The notes: generated from the letters alone by a model not told the origin. A DNA stretch of 47,571 nt from Pseudonocardia sp. KRD291 (GCF_019263595.1 NZ_JADQDD010000012.1:1-47571), one strand, 5' to 3'; counted from the stretch's first letter, positions 31,176 to 40,003 are shown. Made by a program: numbers and translations.

Positions 31176-31367
31176 GTGAGTACCGCATCAGAGGGCGCCG
31201 GCGATCACGTGCCGACGGTCGGGGAGCGTCTGCGCGCGGCTGGGCTGAGCGAGACCAGGATCGCCGCGCACCTGACGAACAAGGTCCTGACCCTCGACGG
31301 CGTCGTTGTCGCCGATCTCGACCAGAAGGCACCACCAGGCAGCAGGATCACCATCGGAGCCAGCTGA
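31176..31367 (+). CDS. Small S4-like RNA-binding protein, tentative
   Basis: A 63-residue protein. From GERLRAAGLSETRIAAHL through VLTLDGVVVADLD to PPGSRITI it follows the S4 pattern of two short helices then paired strands, found in RNA-binding proteins. The GTG start has no ribosome binding site and TAGGTT lies just upstream, so a leaderless transcript is possible. The assignment is by pattern only. Confidence 0.45.
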   Translation: MSTASEGAGDHVPTVGERLRAAGLSETRIAAHLTNKVLTLDGVVVADLDQKAPPGSRITIGAS

Positions 31368-31381
31368 GTGCACCATCGCGG

Positions 31382-31687
31382 TCAGTGCCCGGGCCCGCGC
31401 GACAGCGCCCCGCCAGGCCGGCCGCGGGGATCGTGCGGCCCGTCCGGGCCCTCCAGCATCGCCGCGGCCGCGGCGAGTGCATCGCGTCGCACCGGGGCGG
31501 GCACTGCGTCGAGGGCTCGCATCACCGAGTCGACGAGCGCGGCCAGACAGAAACCCACGTCTTGGCCACGCCAGCCGGCGTAGCTTCCCTGCGCGGCGGC
31601 GTGGCGCAGTGCAACCCCGAACTCGGCCAGCCGGTCCTTGTCGGCGCGTAACTGGTCCGCAGCCCGCTCTTGTGCCGCGTGCGCCAC
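31382..31687 (-). CDS. Hypothetical small protein
   Basis: A 101-residue Ala-rich helical protein (ADQLRADKDRLAEFGVALRH near the start). Its GTG start shares a base with the stop of the upstream gene (TAGTG), so the two are translationally coupled. Confidence 0.5.
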   Translation of the reverse strand: MAHAAQERAADQLRADKDRLAEFGVALRHAAAQGSYAGWRGQDVGFCLAALVDSVMRALDAVPAPVRRDALAAAAAMLEGPDGPHDPRGRPGGALSRGPGH

Positions 31688-32007
31688 TACCGACCGGCCG
31701 AACGAGGGTCGTCAGGACCGGCGGGGCGCCCGTGGGAGCTGCTCGGGCGCGGGTCGAGGGCGATCCGGATCGCGTTGGCCAGGTCCCGTACGGCTCTGCG
31801 AACCGGAAGTGGAACCGCGCGGCCCGCGTAGAGCTCGGTCGCCGCCGCGCGGAGAACCTCGCCGGCACGGATCGCGACCTCACGGTCGGTGATCAGGGAG
31901 GTACCGGACTGGATCAGCCCTGCGATCGTGCGTAGAGCCCGCGCCTCGGCTTCGGCCTCGGCGTCGACCGCGCCGTCGCCACGTCCATAGCGACGTCTCT
32001 CGCCCAT
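31687..32007 (-). CDS. Hypothetical small protein
   Basis: A 106-residue helical protein with ARALRTIAGLIQSGTSLITD and a Ser/Pro/Arg-rich tail. AAGGGG lies before the ATG. First of a two-gene minus-strand unit. The 460 bp upstream to the DUF3560 start hold leader copy A and no other gene. Confidence 0.5.
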   Translation of the reverse strand: MGERRRYGRGDGAVDAEAEAEARALRTIAGLIQSGTSLITDREVAIRAGEVLRAAATELYAGRAVPLPVRRAVRDLANAIRIALDPRPSSSHGRPAGPDDPRSAGR

Positions 32008-32313
32008 AGCCCGCCCCTTGTCCGCCTCGGAAGTGGTCGCCGCGGCCCGGCACTGAAACGCTCTCCCCGTCCCGGCGCCGGGTCCGCCGCGCGGCAGGAG
32101 ACTACCAGGAAGGGGAACAAACGTTCGAGTGATGTGGTGTTGTGCACCCAGCCCACGACCGCGAGGGACTCTTCCTCCGGGGACCCAGCTGGCCCGGAGC
32201 GCGCGCCGGAGAGCCCGACACGGATACGGCCGGTCGCGCGGGTGCAGGACCGTCTCGGGCCTAGCGAGGCTTCGCCGGCGGGCGGCGGCGAGGAACCCGG
32301 CCCGGGTCCGACC

Positions 32314-32443
32314 GGGTGGGACGTCGCCTCGCTGGCGCTCGGTCGCCTGCGGCGATCCCACTCCGGTGCGGACGAGCCGGAACCCCCGCCGTCCCTGCGG
32401 GACCCGCCGGTGGGCCGCGCTGGTGCAGGCCCGTTCCTGCACC
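32314..32443 (+). repeat. Structured leader element, copy A
   Basis: Opens with GGGTGGGACG, then CCTCGCTGGCGCTCGG (one base longer than in the other copies), hairpin 1 GGTCGCC-tgc-GGCGATCC (32341-32358), hairpin 2 GTCCC-tgc-GGGAC (32391-32403) and hairpin 3 GGTGCAGG/CCTGCACC (32422-32443). Hairpin 2 ends 62 nt before the DUF3560 start. Confidence 0.7.
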
Positions 32444-32465
32444 GCGCACCCGAAAGGCCCGCACC

Positions 32466-33584
32466 GTGACCGAGCACCAGACCGCCCCAGCCGGGACCGC
32501 CCCAACCGAGACCGCCGCAGCTGAGACCGGCACCGCAGCCCCGGGGCTGCGGATCACCCACACTCCCGCTGAGGGAACGCTCCTGGAGGGCACGGCCCGC
32601 GGGGACGGCGTCAACCGCGTCCTGCGCGCTGCTCCGATGCAGTGGAAGTGGTCGCCCACCCTGCACCAGTTCTACGTACAGCGATCCCGCGACCGGGTCG
32701 TCCCGGACCGGCATGGCATCGACGCGACCGCGACCGCCCTGCGGGCGGCCGGGCACACCGTCACCGTGGAAATCGACGTCGAGATCGGCGCGCCGACACG
32801 CACCGTGCAGGAGCGGGAAGCCGACCGCGAGGACCGCACCGACCGGCGCGTGGACATGCTCGCGGCGCGTTCAGAGCGCCGCGCCGGCGAGGCCGCCGCC
32901 GCGCGGCAGGCCCGCGACCGGATCACCGAGCACATCCCGTTCGGCCAGCCGATCCTTCTCGGACACCACTCGCAGCGGAGATCCGAGCGCGACGCCGAGC
33001 GGATCCACAACCTGACCGGCAGAGCCGTCCACGCCGACGAGGCCGCCCGGGAGGCGACCCGGCAGGCCGGTGAAGCCGCCGCGGGTCAGCGCCACCGCGA
33101 CGCCCTGCCGGTGACGCTGCGGCGCATCGAGAAGCTCGAAGCCGAGGAGCGCGGCTACCGCCGCATCCTCGACGGCTACGAACGCCCGTCCTACGACGGG
33201 CGCGGGCAGGTCCTGTACGCGAATCGGCACGACCCGGCGACCGGCCAGTACCGGGTGGACACCCAGGCCCGCCTCGACGACGTGCTGGCGCAGCTGGAGC
33301 ACTGGCGCGGCCACGTCGCCCGCCTGCAGGCCGAAGGGCAGAAGGTGTGGAGCCGCGCGGACTTCGCCAAGGGTGACTGGGTGCGGATGCGGGATGGCTG
33401 GGGTCAGGTCGTGCGGGTCAACCCGCGGTCGGTGAGCGTGCCGCACCCGATGGGCCTGGACTGCACCTGGAAGATCACCTACGACAAGGTCCTCGACCGC
33501 AAGTCCCCCGCGGAGTTCGAGGCCCTGCGCCACGCGACGATGACGAACCGTCCCCCGGACGAGCCCGGCACAGACCGGGCATGA
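32466..33584 (+). CDS. DUF3560 domain protein
   Basis: A 372-residue protein common on actinobacterial plasmids and integrative elements. The DUF3560 core reads HIPFGQPILLGHHSQRRSER (residues about 157-176). It is flanked by Arg/Glu-rich helices, likely coiled coil (about 115-150 and 190-240). The C-terminal part has WSRADFAKGDWVRMRDGWGQ, a small beta segment. Its Thr/Ala-rich N-terminus starts at GTG 32466 after GAAAGG. The function is unknown. Confidence 0.8.
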   Translation: MTEHQTAPAGTAPTETAAAETGTAAPGLRITHTPAEGTLLEGTARGDGVNRVLRAAPMQWKWSPTLHQFYVQRSRDRVVPDRHGIDATATALRAAGHTVTVEIDVEIGAPTRTVQEREADREDRTDRRVDMLAARSERRAGEAAAARQARDRITEHIPFGQPILLGHHSQRRSERDAERIHNLTGRAVHADEAAREATRQAGEAAAGQRHRDALPVTLRRIEKLEAEERGYRRILDGYERPSYDGRGQVLYANRHDPATGQYRVDTQARLDDVLAQLEHWRGHVARLQAEGQKVWSRADFAKGDWVRMRDGWGQVVRVNPRSVSVPHPMGLDCTWKITYDKVLDRKSPAEFEALRHATMTNRPPDEPGTDRA

Positions 33585-33670
33585 CGCGAGCGGACATCGA
33601 AGTGCCTCACCGCCAGGTAGTGGTGGTGAGGGCGCCCACGCCTCTCGACCGGCCATCGGTTTCAACATTC

Positions 33671-33699
33671 AGCGAGACCCGCAGACTGTGGGTCTCGCT
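33671..33699 (+). terminator. Hairpin terminator after DUF3560
   Basis: AGCGAGACCC and GGGTCTCGCT pair perfectly (10 bp) around a 9-nt loop, 86 bp past the DUF3560 stop. The next 300 bp to DUF4192 hold leader copy B and no gene. Confidence 0.6.
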
Positions 33700-33846
33700 G
33701 CCGTGGGCGACCTGCCGTGACCGATCCCGGGGCGCGGTGGTGCCGGCGATGGGCACTCGTGGACAGGCCGGTCACCTGGGTGACGCCCGGAGGCGAGCAG
33801 ACCGCGGACGGGGCGAGCGGCGATGGACCGGGCCCCGTTCCGGTGC

Positions 33847-33978
33847 GGGTGGGACGCAGCCTCGCTGCGCTCGGACGCCTGCGGCGTTCCCGACCCGACC
33901 GGAGGAGCCCGAACCCCCGCCGTCCCCTGACGGGGACCCCGCGCACGGCCCGCTCGGGTCAGGCCGCGTCACCTGACC
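33847..33978 (+). repeat. Structured leader element, copy B
   Basis: GGGTGGGACG opens the core, with the shared CCTCGCTGCGCTCGG at 33860-33874. Hairpin 1 is GGACGCC-tgc-GGCGTTCC (33873-33890), hairpin 2 GTCCCC-tgac-GGGGAC (33922-33937), hairpin 3 GGTCAGG/CCTGACC (33957-33978). Similarity with copies C and D extends about 60 bp further upstream. Hairpin 2 ends 62 nt before the DUF4192 ATG. Confidence 0.75.
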
Positions 33979-33999
33979 GACCTGACCCGAGGAGCCACG

Positions 34000-34905
34000 A
34001 TGACCGTCCCCACCCTCCGCACTGCCGCCGAACTCGTCGCGGCGCTGCCGCTGCTGATCGGGTTCCACCCTGCCGAGTCCGTGGTCCTGGCCGCCATCGG
34101 CGAGGACGGGCGCATCGACCTGACGGTGCGCGCCGACCTGGAGCCTGTCGGCGGGTTCGGGCCGGGGGCCACGGAGATGCTGGCGTTGATCCCGAAGACC
34201 CACCGCCACACCGCAGCACTGGCGGTGATCAGTGCTCAGCCCCGCAGCGACGCCCTCGACGACCTCGCCCGCGCCGCCGTCGCGGCCGGGATCAGGGTTG
34301 CGGTGAGCGTGTACGCCACCGCGACCACGCCGGGCGCGCAGTGGACGTGCTGCTGTGGGTGCGGCGAGTTCGGGCGGGTGCCCGAGCAGAACACGCACCT
34401 GCAGGCGCAGGCGGTGTTCAACGGCCAGCGGACCCTGCCCGACCGTGACGCCGTCGCCGAGGTCCTGCGACCCGACGACGAGCACACCCTGGCCCGGCGG
34501 GCACGGCTGCTGCTCGCCCCCGGCCCGACCGGCCCGGCACTGGACCTCGAGCGGGCCATCGATGGGTTCCTCGCCGCCGGGGTCCTCACCGACGCCGCGG
34601 TGGTCGAGCTGGTTCGGTCGCTGCGCGACACCGACCGCAGCGTCGCCGTGCTCGCCGCCCGACCCGGGGACCTACGGCTGGTGCTCGAAGCGCTCGTGCG
34701 TGCGACACCGGCCGCATGGGCGGCCGGACCGGCCGCGTTCCTGGCCCTGGCCGCGCTACTGCACGGCGACGGGGTTCTGGCCGACCTCGCGGCCCAGCGC
34801 GCCGTCGCCGCCGACACCGGCGCGAGATTTCCCCAGCTCGTCGCCCGCCTGGTCGCCACCTACCCGAGCCCGGACACCGTCCGCGAGCTGCTCACCGCCC
34901 TCTGA
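34000..34905 (+). CDS. DUF4192 domain protein
   Basis: A 301-residue protein. The start TLRTAAELVAALPLLIGFHP and VVLAAIGEDGRIDLTVRADL are diagnostic for DUF4192, an actinobacterial family of unknown function. A CCCGCGEFG cysteine cluster lies near residue 115. The C-terminal half is Ala/Leu-rich and helical. GAGGAG precedes the ATG. Confidence 0.82.
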   Translation: MTVPTLRTAAELVAALPLLIGFHPAESVVLAAIGEDGRIDLTVRADLEPVGGFGPGATEMLALIPKTHRHTAALAVISAQPRSDALDDLARAAVAAGIRVAVSVYATATTPGAQWTCCCGCGEFGRVPEQNTHLQAQAVFNGQRTLPDRDAVAEVLRPDDEHTLARRARLLLAPGPTGPALDLERAIDGFLAAGVLTDAAVVELVRSLRDTDRSVAVLAARPGDLRLVLEALVRATPAAWAAGPAAFLALAALLHGDGVLADLAAQRAVAADTGARFPQLVARLVATYPSPDTVRELLTAL

Positions 34906-34915
34906 CCGGTGAGAC

Positions 34916-34975
34916 GGCGCGGACCGAGCACCGGCCCGCGCCGTGGCCCCCGGCCCCGAGGGAGGCATCGGGGCC
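34916..34975 (+). promoter_or_regulatory. Two leader hairpins before a hypothetical gene
   Basis: GGCGCGG/CCGCGCC (from 34916) is followed by GGCCCCGA-gggaggca-TCGGGGCC (34952-34975), ending 44 nt before the next ATG. The sequence does not match the repeated element, but the two-hairpin layout does. It could also end the DUF4192 transcript. Confidence 0.45.
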
Positions 34976-35019
34976 CGACCCATTCCCACACCCAGCACCA
35001 CGAGACGGAGAACCGACCC

Positions 35020-35469
35020 ATGTCTGTGCAGAACCTCGCCGACCCCGAACTGGTCCAGTGGCTCGCGCTGATCGACCTGACCGAGACCGGGCTGGCCCAC
35101 ACCCCCGCCGAGCTGATGACCGAACTGGACCGCCGGTTCGGCGAGGGCGCGATGGAGCGCCTGGCCCAGCATGCGACCCAGTTGCGCGCGGACCCGTTCG
35201 AGATCGTCACCGCCGCGTTCACCGACCCGACTGAGGTCATCGCCACCGCCCGCGGAACGCAGGGCGAACCGATGCCCGCGCGAGGCGACGCCGAGGTACG
35301 CGATGCGGCGGAGTACTTGCCCGACGCGCTGGCCTACGCCGCCTCTGTGACACGGCGCGCCACGGGCGCCGGCCAGCCGAGGTTGACCTCGCTCACCTCG
35401 GCGATCATGGCCGAGGCCCTGATCACCGCAGGCTGGCCGCCTCGTCGGCCGGCTGCCGACCGGGTGTAG
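35020..35469 (+). CDS. Hypothetical protein
   Basis: A 149-residue protein with LADPELVQWLALIDLTETGL near the N-terminus and a helical body; no domain recognised. GACGGAG lies upstream of the ATG with long spacing. It converges on the minus-strand gene at 35506. Confidence 0.6.
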   Translation: MSVQNLADPELVQWLALIDLTETGLAHTPAELMTELDRRFGEGAMERLAQHATQLRADPFEIVTAAFTDPTEVIATARGTQGEPMPARGDAEVRDAAEYLPDALAYAASVTRRATGAGQPRLTSLTSAIMAEALITAGWPPRRPAADRV

Positions 35470-35505
35470 CCCGACCAGGCTGGCCGGGGTGCCGGGGGCC
35501 CCGGT

Positions 35506-36006
35506 TCATCTCGGCGGCTCGGTGTACGGGATCTGTGCGGCAACGGCGCGCCCGCTGCGCTGGGCGTCGCGGATCTGATCGGTGCGGTCGTCGCCGAACA
35601 GATCCACCTGTGACACCGCGAGCACGACGAGCCGCCCGCGCCGGGCCGCGGTGGCGTGCCAGCCGGCGGGGGCGGCGGCGCCGAGGTCCCCGCTGTAGAA
35701 CAGCTCCCCGCCGGCATGCACGTCGAGTAGCCGACCGGTCCGGTCGACGCGGGCCGACCAGCCCTCCAGGACGGGCAGCTCCACCAGGTCGCTGGGTTCG
35801 TAGCCGGTGAGCAGGTCGAATCCGCGGCCGAGCAACATCGCGAGGACGGCGTCGACCGGTTCGGCCCCGGCGTGCGGGTCGGCGGTGTGCACCGTGACGG
35901 CGAAGGTGACCGTCAGGGTGGCGACCTCGCCCAGGTCCGGCCGGGCGGCGTCGCTGACCAGTCCCGGGCTGGCCCAGATCGTCACCTCGTCAATCACTGC
36001 CTCCAT
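35506..36006 (-). CDS. Hypothetical protein
   Basis: A 166-residue alpha/beta protein beginning MEAVIDEVTIWASPG, with VATLTVTFAVTVHTAD and RRGRLVVLAVSQVDLFGDD strands. No domain recognised. ATG at 36006 is the first good start; the longer upstream frame looks noncoding. Confidence 0.55.
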   Translation of the reverse strand: MEAVIDEVTIWASPGLVSDAARPDLGEVATLTVTFAVTVHTADPHAGAEPVDAVLAMLLGRGFDLLTGYEPSDLVELPVLEGWSARVDRTGRLLDVHAGGELFYSGDLGAAAPAGWHATAARRGRLVVLAVSQVDLFGDDRTDQIRDAQRSGRAVAAQIPYTEPPR

Positions 36007-36286
36007 CACCGCGGCGGGACCGGATACCCCTGACCTGTCCGGCGCCCGGCTCGATCGAGCCACCCGGCAAGAGGCGAGCACGCCGGTCTGGGCCGGGCCC
36101 GGCCATCGTGCCGTCTGCATCGCCGGGCGGCGACATCCTTGCGGTCTAGCTCACCCCGAGGGTCAGGGGCTTGTCCGGCGCGGTGTGCCGGTACGCGTCC
36201 TTCGTGGAGCTGGGGTGACGAATCGCCCGAAGGCAGCACACCCGTGGCGGGGCGAGCGCCGATGAATCGGGTCCCCGTTCCGGTGC

Positions 36287-36377
36287 GGGTGGGACGAGGC
36301 CTCGCTGCGCTCGGACGCCTGGCGGCGTTCCCGACCCGACCGGAGGAGCCCGAAACCCCCGCCGTCCCTGCGGGGAC
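36287..36377 (+). repeat. Structured leader element, copy C
   Basis: GGGTGGGACG, then CCTCGCTGCGCTCGG (36300-36314), hairpin 1 GGACGCC-tggc-GGCGTTCC (36313-36331) and hairpin 2 GTCCC-tgcg-GGGAC (36364-36377). It ends 65 nt before the ATG of the next gene. Close to copies B and D over about 150 bp. Confidence 0.75.
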
Positions 36378-36442
36378 CCCGCCACCGGCGTGCTGGGGCA
36401 GGCCGCGGTTCGCACACAACTCCACACCGAAGGAGGCCAGCG

Positions 36443-36688
36443 ATGGCCAACGACGTGCCGACGATTGACGGCGTGCCCCTCGACCTGCACCCGGTCAGCC
36501 TGGTCAGCTTCGAGGACGGCTGCTCCGACAGCCCGGCGTTCGTGCCCGGGCACCACGACGCGGGCGACACCGTCCCCTGCCCCGGCTGCGCCGGCGAGCA
36601 CCGGATCGAACGCTCCCTGCAGACCGAGGAGGTCACCAACATCGAGATCCGCACGGTCGAGCCCGAGGAGGACGAGCCCGGGCAGTGA
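36443..36688 (+). CDS. Hypothetical small acidic protein with CPGC
   Basis: An 81-residue acidic protein. It has a DGVPLDLHPVSLVSFEDGC segment and a VPCPGCAGEHRIE knuckle that could bind zinc. The C-terminus is Glu/Asp rich. GAAGGAGG precedes the ATG, giving a strong start. Confidence 0.6.
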   Translation: MANDVPTIDGVPLDLHPVSLVSFEDGCSDSPAFVPGHHDAGDTVPCPGCAGEHRIERSLQTEEVTNIEIRTVEPEEDEPGQ

Positions 36689-36709
36689 TCCGCCACCCCA
36701 CCTCCGGAC

Positions 36710-36734
36710 GGGTGGCCCCGAACCGGGGCCACCC
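36710..36734 (+). terminator. Hairpin terminator
   Basis: GGGTGGCCCCG and CGGGGCCACCC form an 11-bp perfect stem with an AAC loop, 21 nt after the preceding stop codon. Confidence 0.65.
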
Positions 36735-36843
36735 GCCCCTCGTGTCGGAAAAGTCGCCGCGCGTGGCTCACACGGGACCACCTCGGCGACACCCGGACTC
36801 CACCTGACCCCGTGCGCTACCCGACATGGGTCGCGCAGGCGGT

Positions 36844-37002
36844 TCAGCCCGTTCTGTCTGCCCAGACGCGGCGTCGCGCCCGCCACCGTCCGATCAGGGC
36901 GACGACCATGAGCGTGGCGGCGGCGACGGCGAGCCGCACTGAACCCTGCGCCGCGGGCGCCCGGGCGGGTTCCACCACACCCCAGCAACCCCGAGGAGTC
37001 AC
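36844..37002 (-). CDS. Possible small single-pass membrane protein
   Basis: A possible 52-residue protein with one hydrophobic helix (RLAVAAATLMVVALI) followed by a basic RWRARRR stretch. Codon third positions are strongly GC, favouring this strand over the opposite frame. No ribosome binding site is clear. It would diverge from the gene at 37004. Confidence 0.35.
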   Translation of the reverse strand: MTPRGCWGVVEPARAPAAQGSVRLAVAAATLMVVALIGRWRARRRVWADRTG

Positions 37003-37003
37003 C

Positions 37004-37264
37004 GTGCCCGTGTCCGTGCAGGTCTGCGCCCCCGTCAACCCGGCCGGCGGGTCGGCGAACAACCCGGAGGCCGCCCCACCGGTGCGGGTGTCGTCCCGGA
37101 ACTACCGCACCGGGTCGGCCGTCCGGCGGGAACCGGCCGCGGTCGGCACCACCCTGGTCGTCGTCGACGACCAGGGCCACGAGCTCGGCGGGCACGTCGC
37201 CGGCACGTGGACCAGCTTCAGGGTCACCCCGGCCCGCGCGGGCAGCGCCGACGCGGACGAGTAG
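37004..37264 (+). CDS. Hypothetical small protein
   Basis: An 86-residue protein with SSRNYRTGSAVRREP and a strand-rich TTLVVVDDQGHELGGHV; no domain recognised. GAGGAG lies 5 nt before the GTG start, a convincing site. Confidence 0.55.
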   Translation: MPVSVQVCAPVNPAGGSANNPEAAPPVRVSSRNYRTGSAVRREPAAVGTTLVVVDDQGHELGGHVAGTWTSFRVTPARAGSADADE

Positions 37265-37407
37265 GTCCGCCGTGCCCGCCGTACCGGCCCAACGCGGCCG
37301 CCCAGGCGCAGACGGTGCGGGAGGCGGCGGTGACGGTGTTCGCCGAGCACCCGGACCTGCTCGAGCTGGGCGTCAGCCTCGAGGGGTGGTTCCCGACCGG
37401 CGGTTGA
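37207..37407 (+). CDS. Possible short frame with coding-like tail
   Basis: The part from about 37288 reads QAQTVREAAVTVFAEHPDLL and ends VSLEGWFPTGG, which looks coding. No good start is evident; the GTG at 37207 lies inside the previous gene. It may be a fragment or a shifted continuation of that gene. Confidence 0.25.
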   Translation: MDQLQGHPGPRGQRRRGRVGPPCPPYRPNAAAQAQTVREAAVTVFAEHPDLLELGVSLEGWFPTGG

Positions 37408-37471
37408 TCGCCGGGCACGACGACGGCCCGCCACCGGTGCCCCGGGTGCGGACCGTCGAAGATTCCGGGCG

Positions 37472-37708
37472 TCAGCCGGCGGTGAGCAGGCCCACCAGCT
37501 CCGCGAGGGGCAGCTGCCAGGCCAGGAGCACGGCCAGGGCCGCGAGCAGGATGGCCAGCAGCCACCGCACCAGCTCCCGGACCCGGGCGAACACGACCGG
37601 GTCGTACGGTGCGCTGATCAGCAGGTACAGGACCGTGAGCAGGCCGACCGGGCTACTTGCATCGCCGGCCAACCTCCGGTTCTGTAAGGTGGGTTTGGAC
37701 CAGGTCAT
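37472..37708 (-). CDS. Small membrane protein
   Basis: A 78-residue protein with two hydrophobic helices (about 20-35 and 47-66, the second LLAILLAALAVLLAW) and a Lys/Arg-containing N-terminus. AGAGGT precedes the ATG. Unrecognised. Confidence 0.55.
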   Translation of the reverse strand: MTWSKPTLQNRRLAGDASSPVGLLTVLYLLISAPYDPVVFARVRELVRWLLAILLAALAVLLAWQLPLAELVGLLTAG

Positions 37709-37761
37709 TCGACTACCTCTTTCCTTGGCGGAATTGGTTCACTTGAATTGACCCGGGAAAC

Positions 37762-37789
37762 AGCGGGCGGGGCCCTCACCCCGCCCGCT
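37762..37789. terminator. Strong hairpin with flanking T/A runs
   Basis: AGCGGGCGGGG and CCCCGCCCGCT pair perfectly over 11 bp with a 6-nt loop and are followed by CTTCCGTTT; the opposite strand also has a short T run. It lies upstream of the small membrane gene and could isolate the low-GC segment that follows. Confidence 0.6.
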
Positions 37790-37924
37790 CTTCCGTTTCC
37801 GGGGTGCCGCCCATAGTAGCGGGGTTCCCCGGCGGGCCCGTCGTGCAGACCGCCCTGCACGGGCCCCGCGGGGTGGACGGTGCGGTGCCTGGCCCGGGTC
37901 GCGTAGGCCGAACCGGTGGTCTAA

Positions 37925-38100
37925 GACCCAACGGGGTTGCGCCCACGCCGGGATGCTATTTACTCTCCCGTGTTGCCAGGAAGGACTTTCTGCGTTCCTA
38001 TTTTTCAAGCTATTAGGAGCGTTACTGCCGTCCGGTTACGCCGAAAGCATGATTCAGAGATTTTTCTGGCCGAGCCTGTTCTGGGGCCTCGACCGGCGGC
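37925..38100. other. AT-richer segment of foreign composition
   Basis: This stretch, with runs such as TATTTACTCTCCC and CTATTTTTCAAGC, is clearly less GC-rich than anything else in the window. It has no convincing gene. A short frame from 37953 reads MLFTLPCC onward, but it breaks into noncoding sequence. A trace of a mobile element is possible. Confidence 0.5.
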
Positions 38101-38128
38101 GGCGAAGGGCGAGTATCGCCCACGTGAG

Positions 38129-38386
38129 CCTCGACGACGTCACCACTCGACCGCGGGCCGGCGGAAGACCGCGGAGTTTCTCGACCAGATCGCCGAGCGC
38201 GTCCGGGTCGCCGAGCACCGCCTGTCGTAGGTCACCGCCAAACCGGTGGTCGCCCAGCTGCTCCGGGAACGCCGCCGCGACGACGCCGACGTCTGCCACC
38301 AGAAGTACGCGCCGCACGGGACGGTGATCGAGTTCCCGGCCGACGACGTCACCACCTACGACCCGCGGCCGCGGCACGACCTCTAG
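38129..38386 (+). pseudogene. Gene remnant with an in-frame TAG
   Basis: One frame reads KTAEFLDQIAERVRVAEHRLS, meets TAG at 38228-38230, and continues in the same frame as VTAKPVVAQLLRERRRDD to a second TAG at 38384. Both halves have coding-like codon use. The 5' end runs into the AT-richer segment, suggesting truncation there. Confidence 0.45.
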
Positions 38387-38646
38387 AGAGTGATCAACGA
38401 GCCCCCGGCCACCAGCAGGTACGTCGCCGGTGAGGTGGGCCGACCCATCCTGTCGCTGGTCACCGGATCAGTGTGCCCTGAGGCGGCGGCGGGGCACATA
38501 TGCTCGCCGTGAGGTCAGGGCGGCAGAGCGAGCAGTTCAGGAGCCGGACCGGTACCGGCCCCCGGCCTGGGCGGTGGGGACGTGGTGACTCTGCACCCCG
38601 CCCGCGGGCTTGCCCGGCGATGCCCCGCCTGCCCGCAACCGACCGG

Positions 38647-38807
38647 GTGAGACCACCCCTGCGGTCGAGGAGGCCGGCGCCGGTGGCGACGAGGTGGTCT
38701 CACACCGGTCGGGCGAGCGCGGTGCCCCGCCGCGCCCGCGGTCGGGGTGCGGGCGAGTCACGTCCCACCGCACCAGGCGGTGGGACCGCCCCGGCCGATG
38801 GCCGGGG
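38647..38807 (+). promoter_or_regulatory. Structured leader of the DUF932 gene
   Basis: Three stems lie before DUF932: GTGAGACCACC/GGTGGTCTCAC (from 38647 to 38703, long loop), GTCCCACCGC-accag-GCGGTGGGAC (38762-38786, perfect) and CCCCGGCC-gat-GGCCGGGG (38789-38807, perfect). The last ends 30 nt before the ATG. The sequence differs from the repeated element. The stretch 38387-38646 holds no gene I can see. Confidence 0.55.
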
Positions 38808-38837
38808 GTGCCGACCCGCTCGTGAGGAGTCACTTCG

Positions 38838-39986
38838 ATGGATCTCGAGACGATGGACACCACCGCCCGCAACGCCTCCCTGCAGGAGGTCGCGGAGCTG
38901 CTGGAGACGCAGAAGACCGCCAAGCACGACGTCGTCGCGGCCGCGTCGGCGCTGGAGTGCCGCGGCGGCACGATCCGGGTCCGCGGCAGCTATCAGCGCC
39001 TCGACCTCGATGGGGTCAGCACCGGTGACGCGCTGCTGACCCCGACCCGGCTGGCCGAGGCCAGCGTCGCGGACAAGCTGCGCATCCCCACCGACTACCT
39101 GCGCCGGATGCGCGCGGAGAACGTGGAGCTCTACGACCACAACGTCAACGGCTGGCTGCGCCACCAGCCCGAGCGCCGCTTCCTGATGCGCGGCCTCGTC
39201 GACTCCCAGGGCGAGGGGTTGTTGCGGGCGATGTTGTCGGACTCGTTCCGCATCGTCGACAACCTCGACGTCCTGCTCACCGCGCTTCAGGGCATCGAGG
39301 CCGCCGGCGCGCAGGTCGACATCGCCCAGGCCGACCTCACCGAGTCGCGGATGTATGTGAAGGTGCGCTCGCAGGCGATCTCCGCGCTCGCCCCGGGCCT
39401 GCTCCGCAACTACGTCTCCCCGTTCTCCCGGGCTCGCGGCGCGGACAACCCGCTGGTTTTCGCCGGGTTCGTCATCTCCAACTCCGAGATCGGGCACGGC
39501 GCGTTCACTCTGTCCCCGCAGATCACCGTCGAGATCTGCGACAACGGCATGACGATGACGAAGTACGCCGAGCGGGAGGTCCACCTCGGCGGGAAGCTCC
39601 CCGCCGGGGTGGTGCGCTTCGCCGCCGACACCCAGAACGCGGCGCTGGAGCTGGTGAAGAAGACCACCCGTGACGCGGTGGCGACGTTCCTGAGCCAGGA
39701 CTTCCTCGACGCCCGCGTCGCCGAGCTCACCGCCGATGCGGGGGTCGAGATCGGTGACCCTGCGCCGGTGATCGAGCACGTCGCCACGGCTCTGCGGTTC
39801 TCCCAGCAGGCGCGGGAGTCGATCCTGCGCCGCTTCACCCAGGGCGCGGACATGAGCTCGGGCGGGGTGCTGCACGCGGTCACCGCCGCCGCGCAGGACA
39901 TGCCCGACGCCGACGAGGCCTACGCCCTCGAAGCGGCCGGGGTCCCGGCGATGCAGCGGGCCGCCGCGTTCGCCCGCACCCACTGA
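38838..39986 (+). CDS. DUF932 phage/plasmid-like protein
   Basis: A 382-residue protein of the DUF932 (phage/plasmid-like, TIGR03299-type) family. Features include the N-terminal LRIPTDYLRRM, the central FRIVDNLDVLLTAL and the conserved ITVEICDNGMTMTKYAERE. The family is common on plasmids, phages and integrative elements and its function is unsettled. GAGGAG precedes the ATG. Confidence 0.82.
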   Translation: MDLETMDTTARNASLQEVAELLETQKTAKHDVVAAASALECRGGTIRVRGSYQRLDLDGVSTGDALLTPTRLAEASVADKLRIPTDYLRRMRAENVELYDHNVNGWLRHQPERRFLMRGLVDSQGEGLLRAMLSDSFRIVDNLDVLLTALQGIEAAGAQVDIAQADLTESRMYVKVRSQAISALAPGLLRNYVSPFSRARGADNPLVFAGFVISNSEIGHGAFTLSPQITVEICDNGMTMTKYAEREVHLGGKLPAGVVRFAADTQNAALELVKKTTRDAVATFLSQDFLDARVAELTADAGVEIGDPAPVIEHVATALRFSQQARESILRRFTQGADMSSGGVLHAVTAAAQDMPDADEAYALEAAGVPAMQRAAAFARTH

Positions 39987-40003
39987 CCCCCTGCCATCGG
40001 CTG

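Noticed and set aside
33581-33976. Plus-strand frame across leader copy B
   Set aside because: It spans the repeated element, has no ribosome binding site and no domain; similar spurious frames cross the other copies.
37953-38327. Short frame beginning MLFTLPCC in the AT-richer segment
   Set aside because: The second half is Ser/Arg/Pro shadow sequence of another frame, and no ribosome binding site is convincing.
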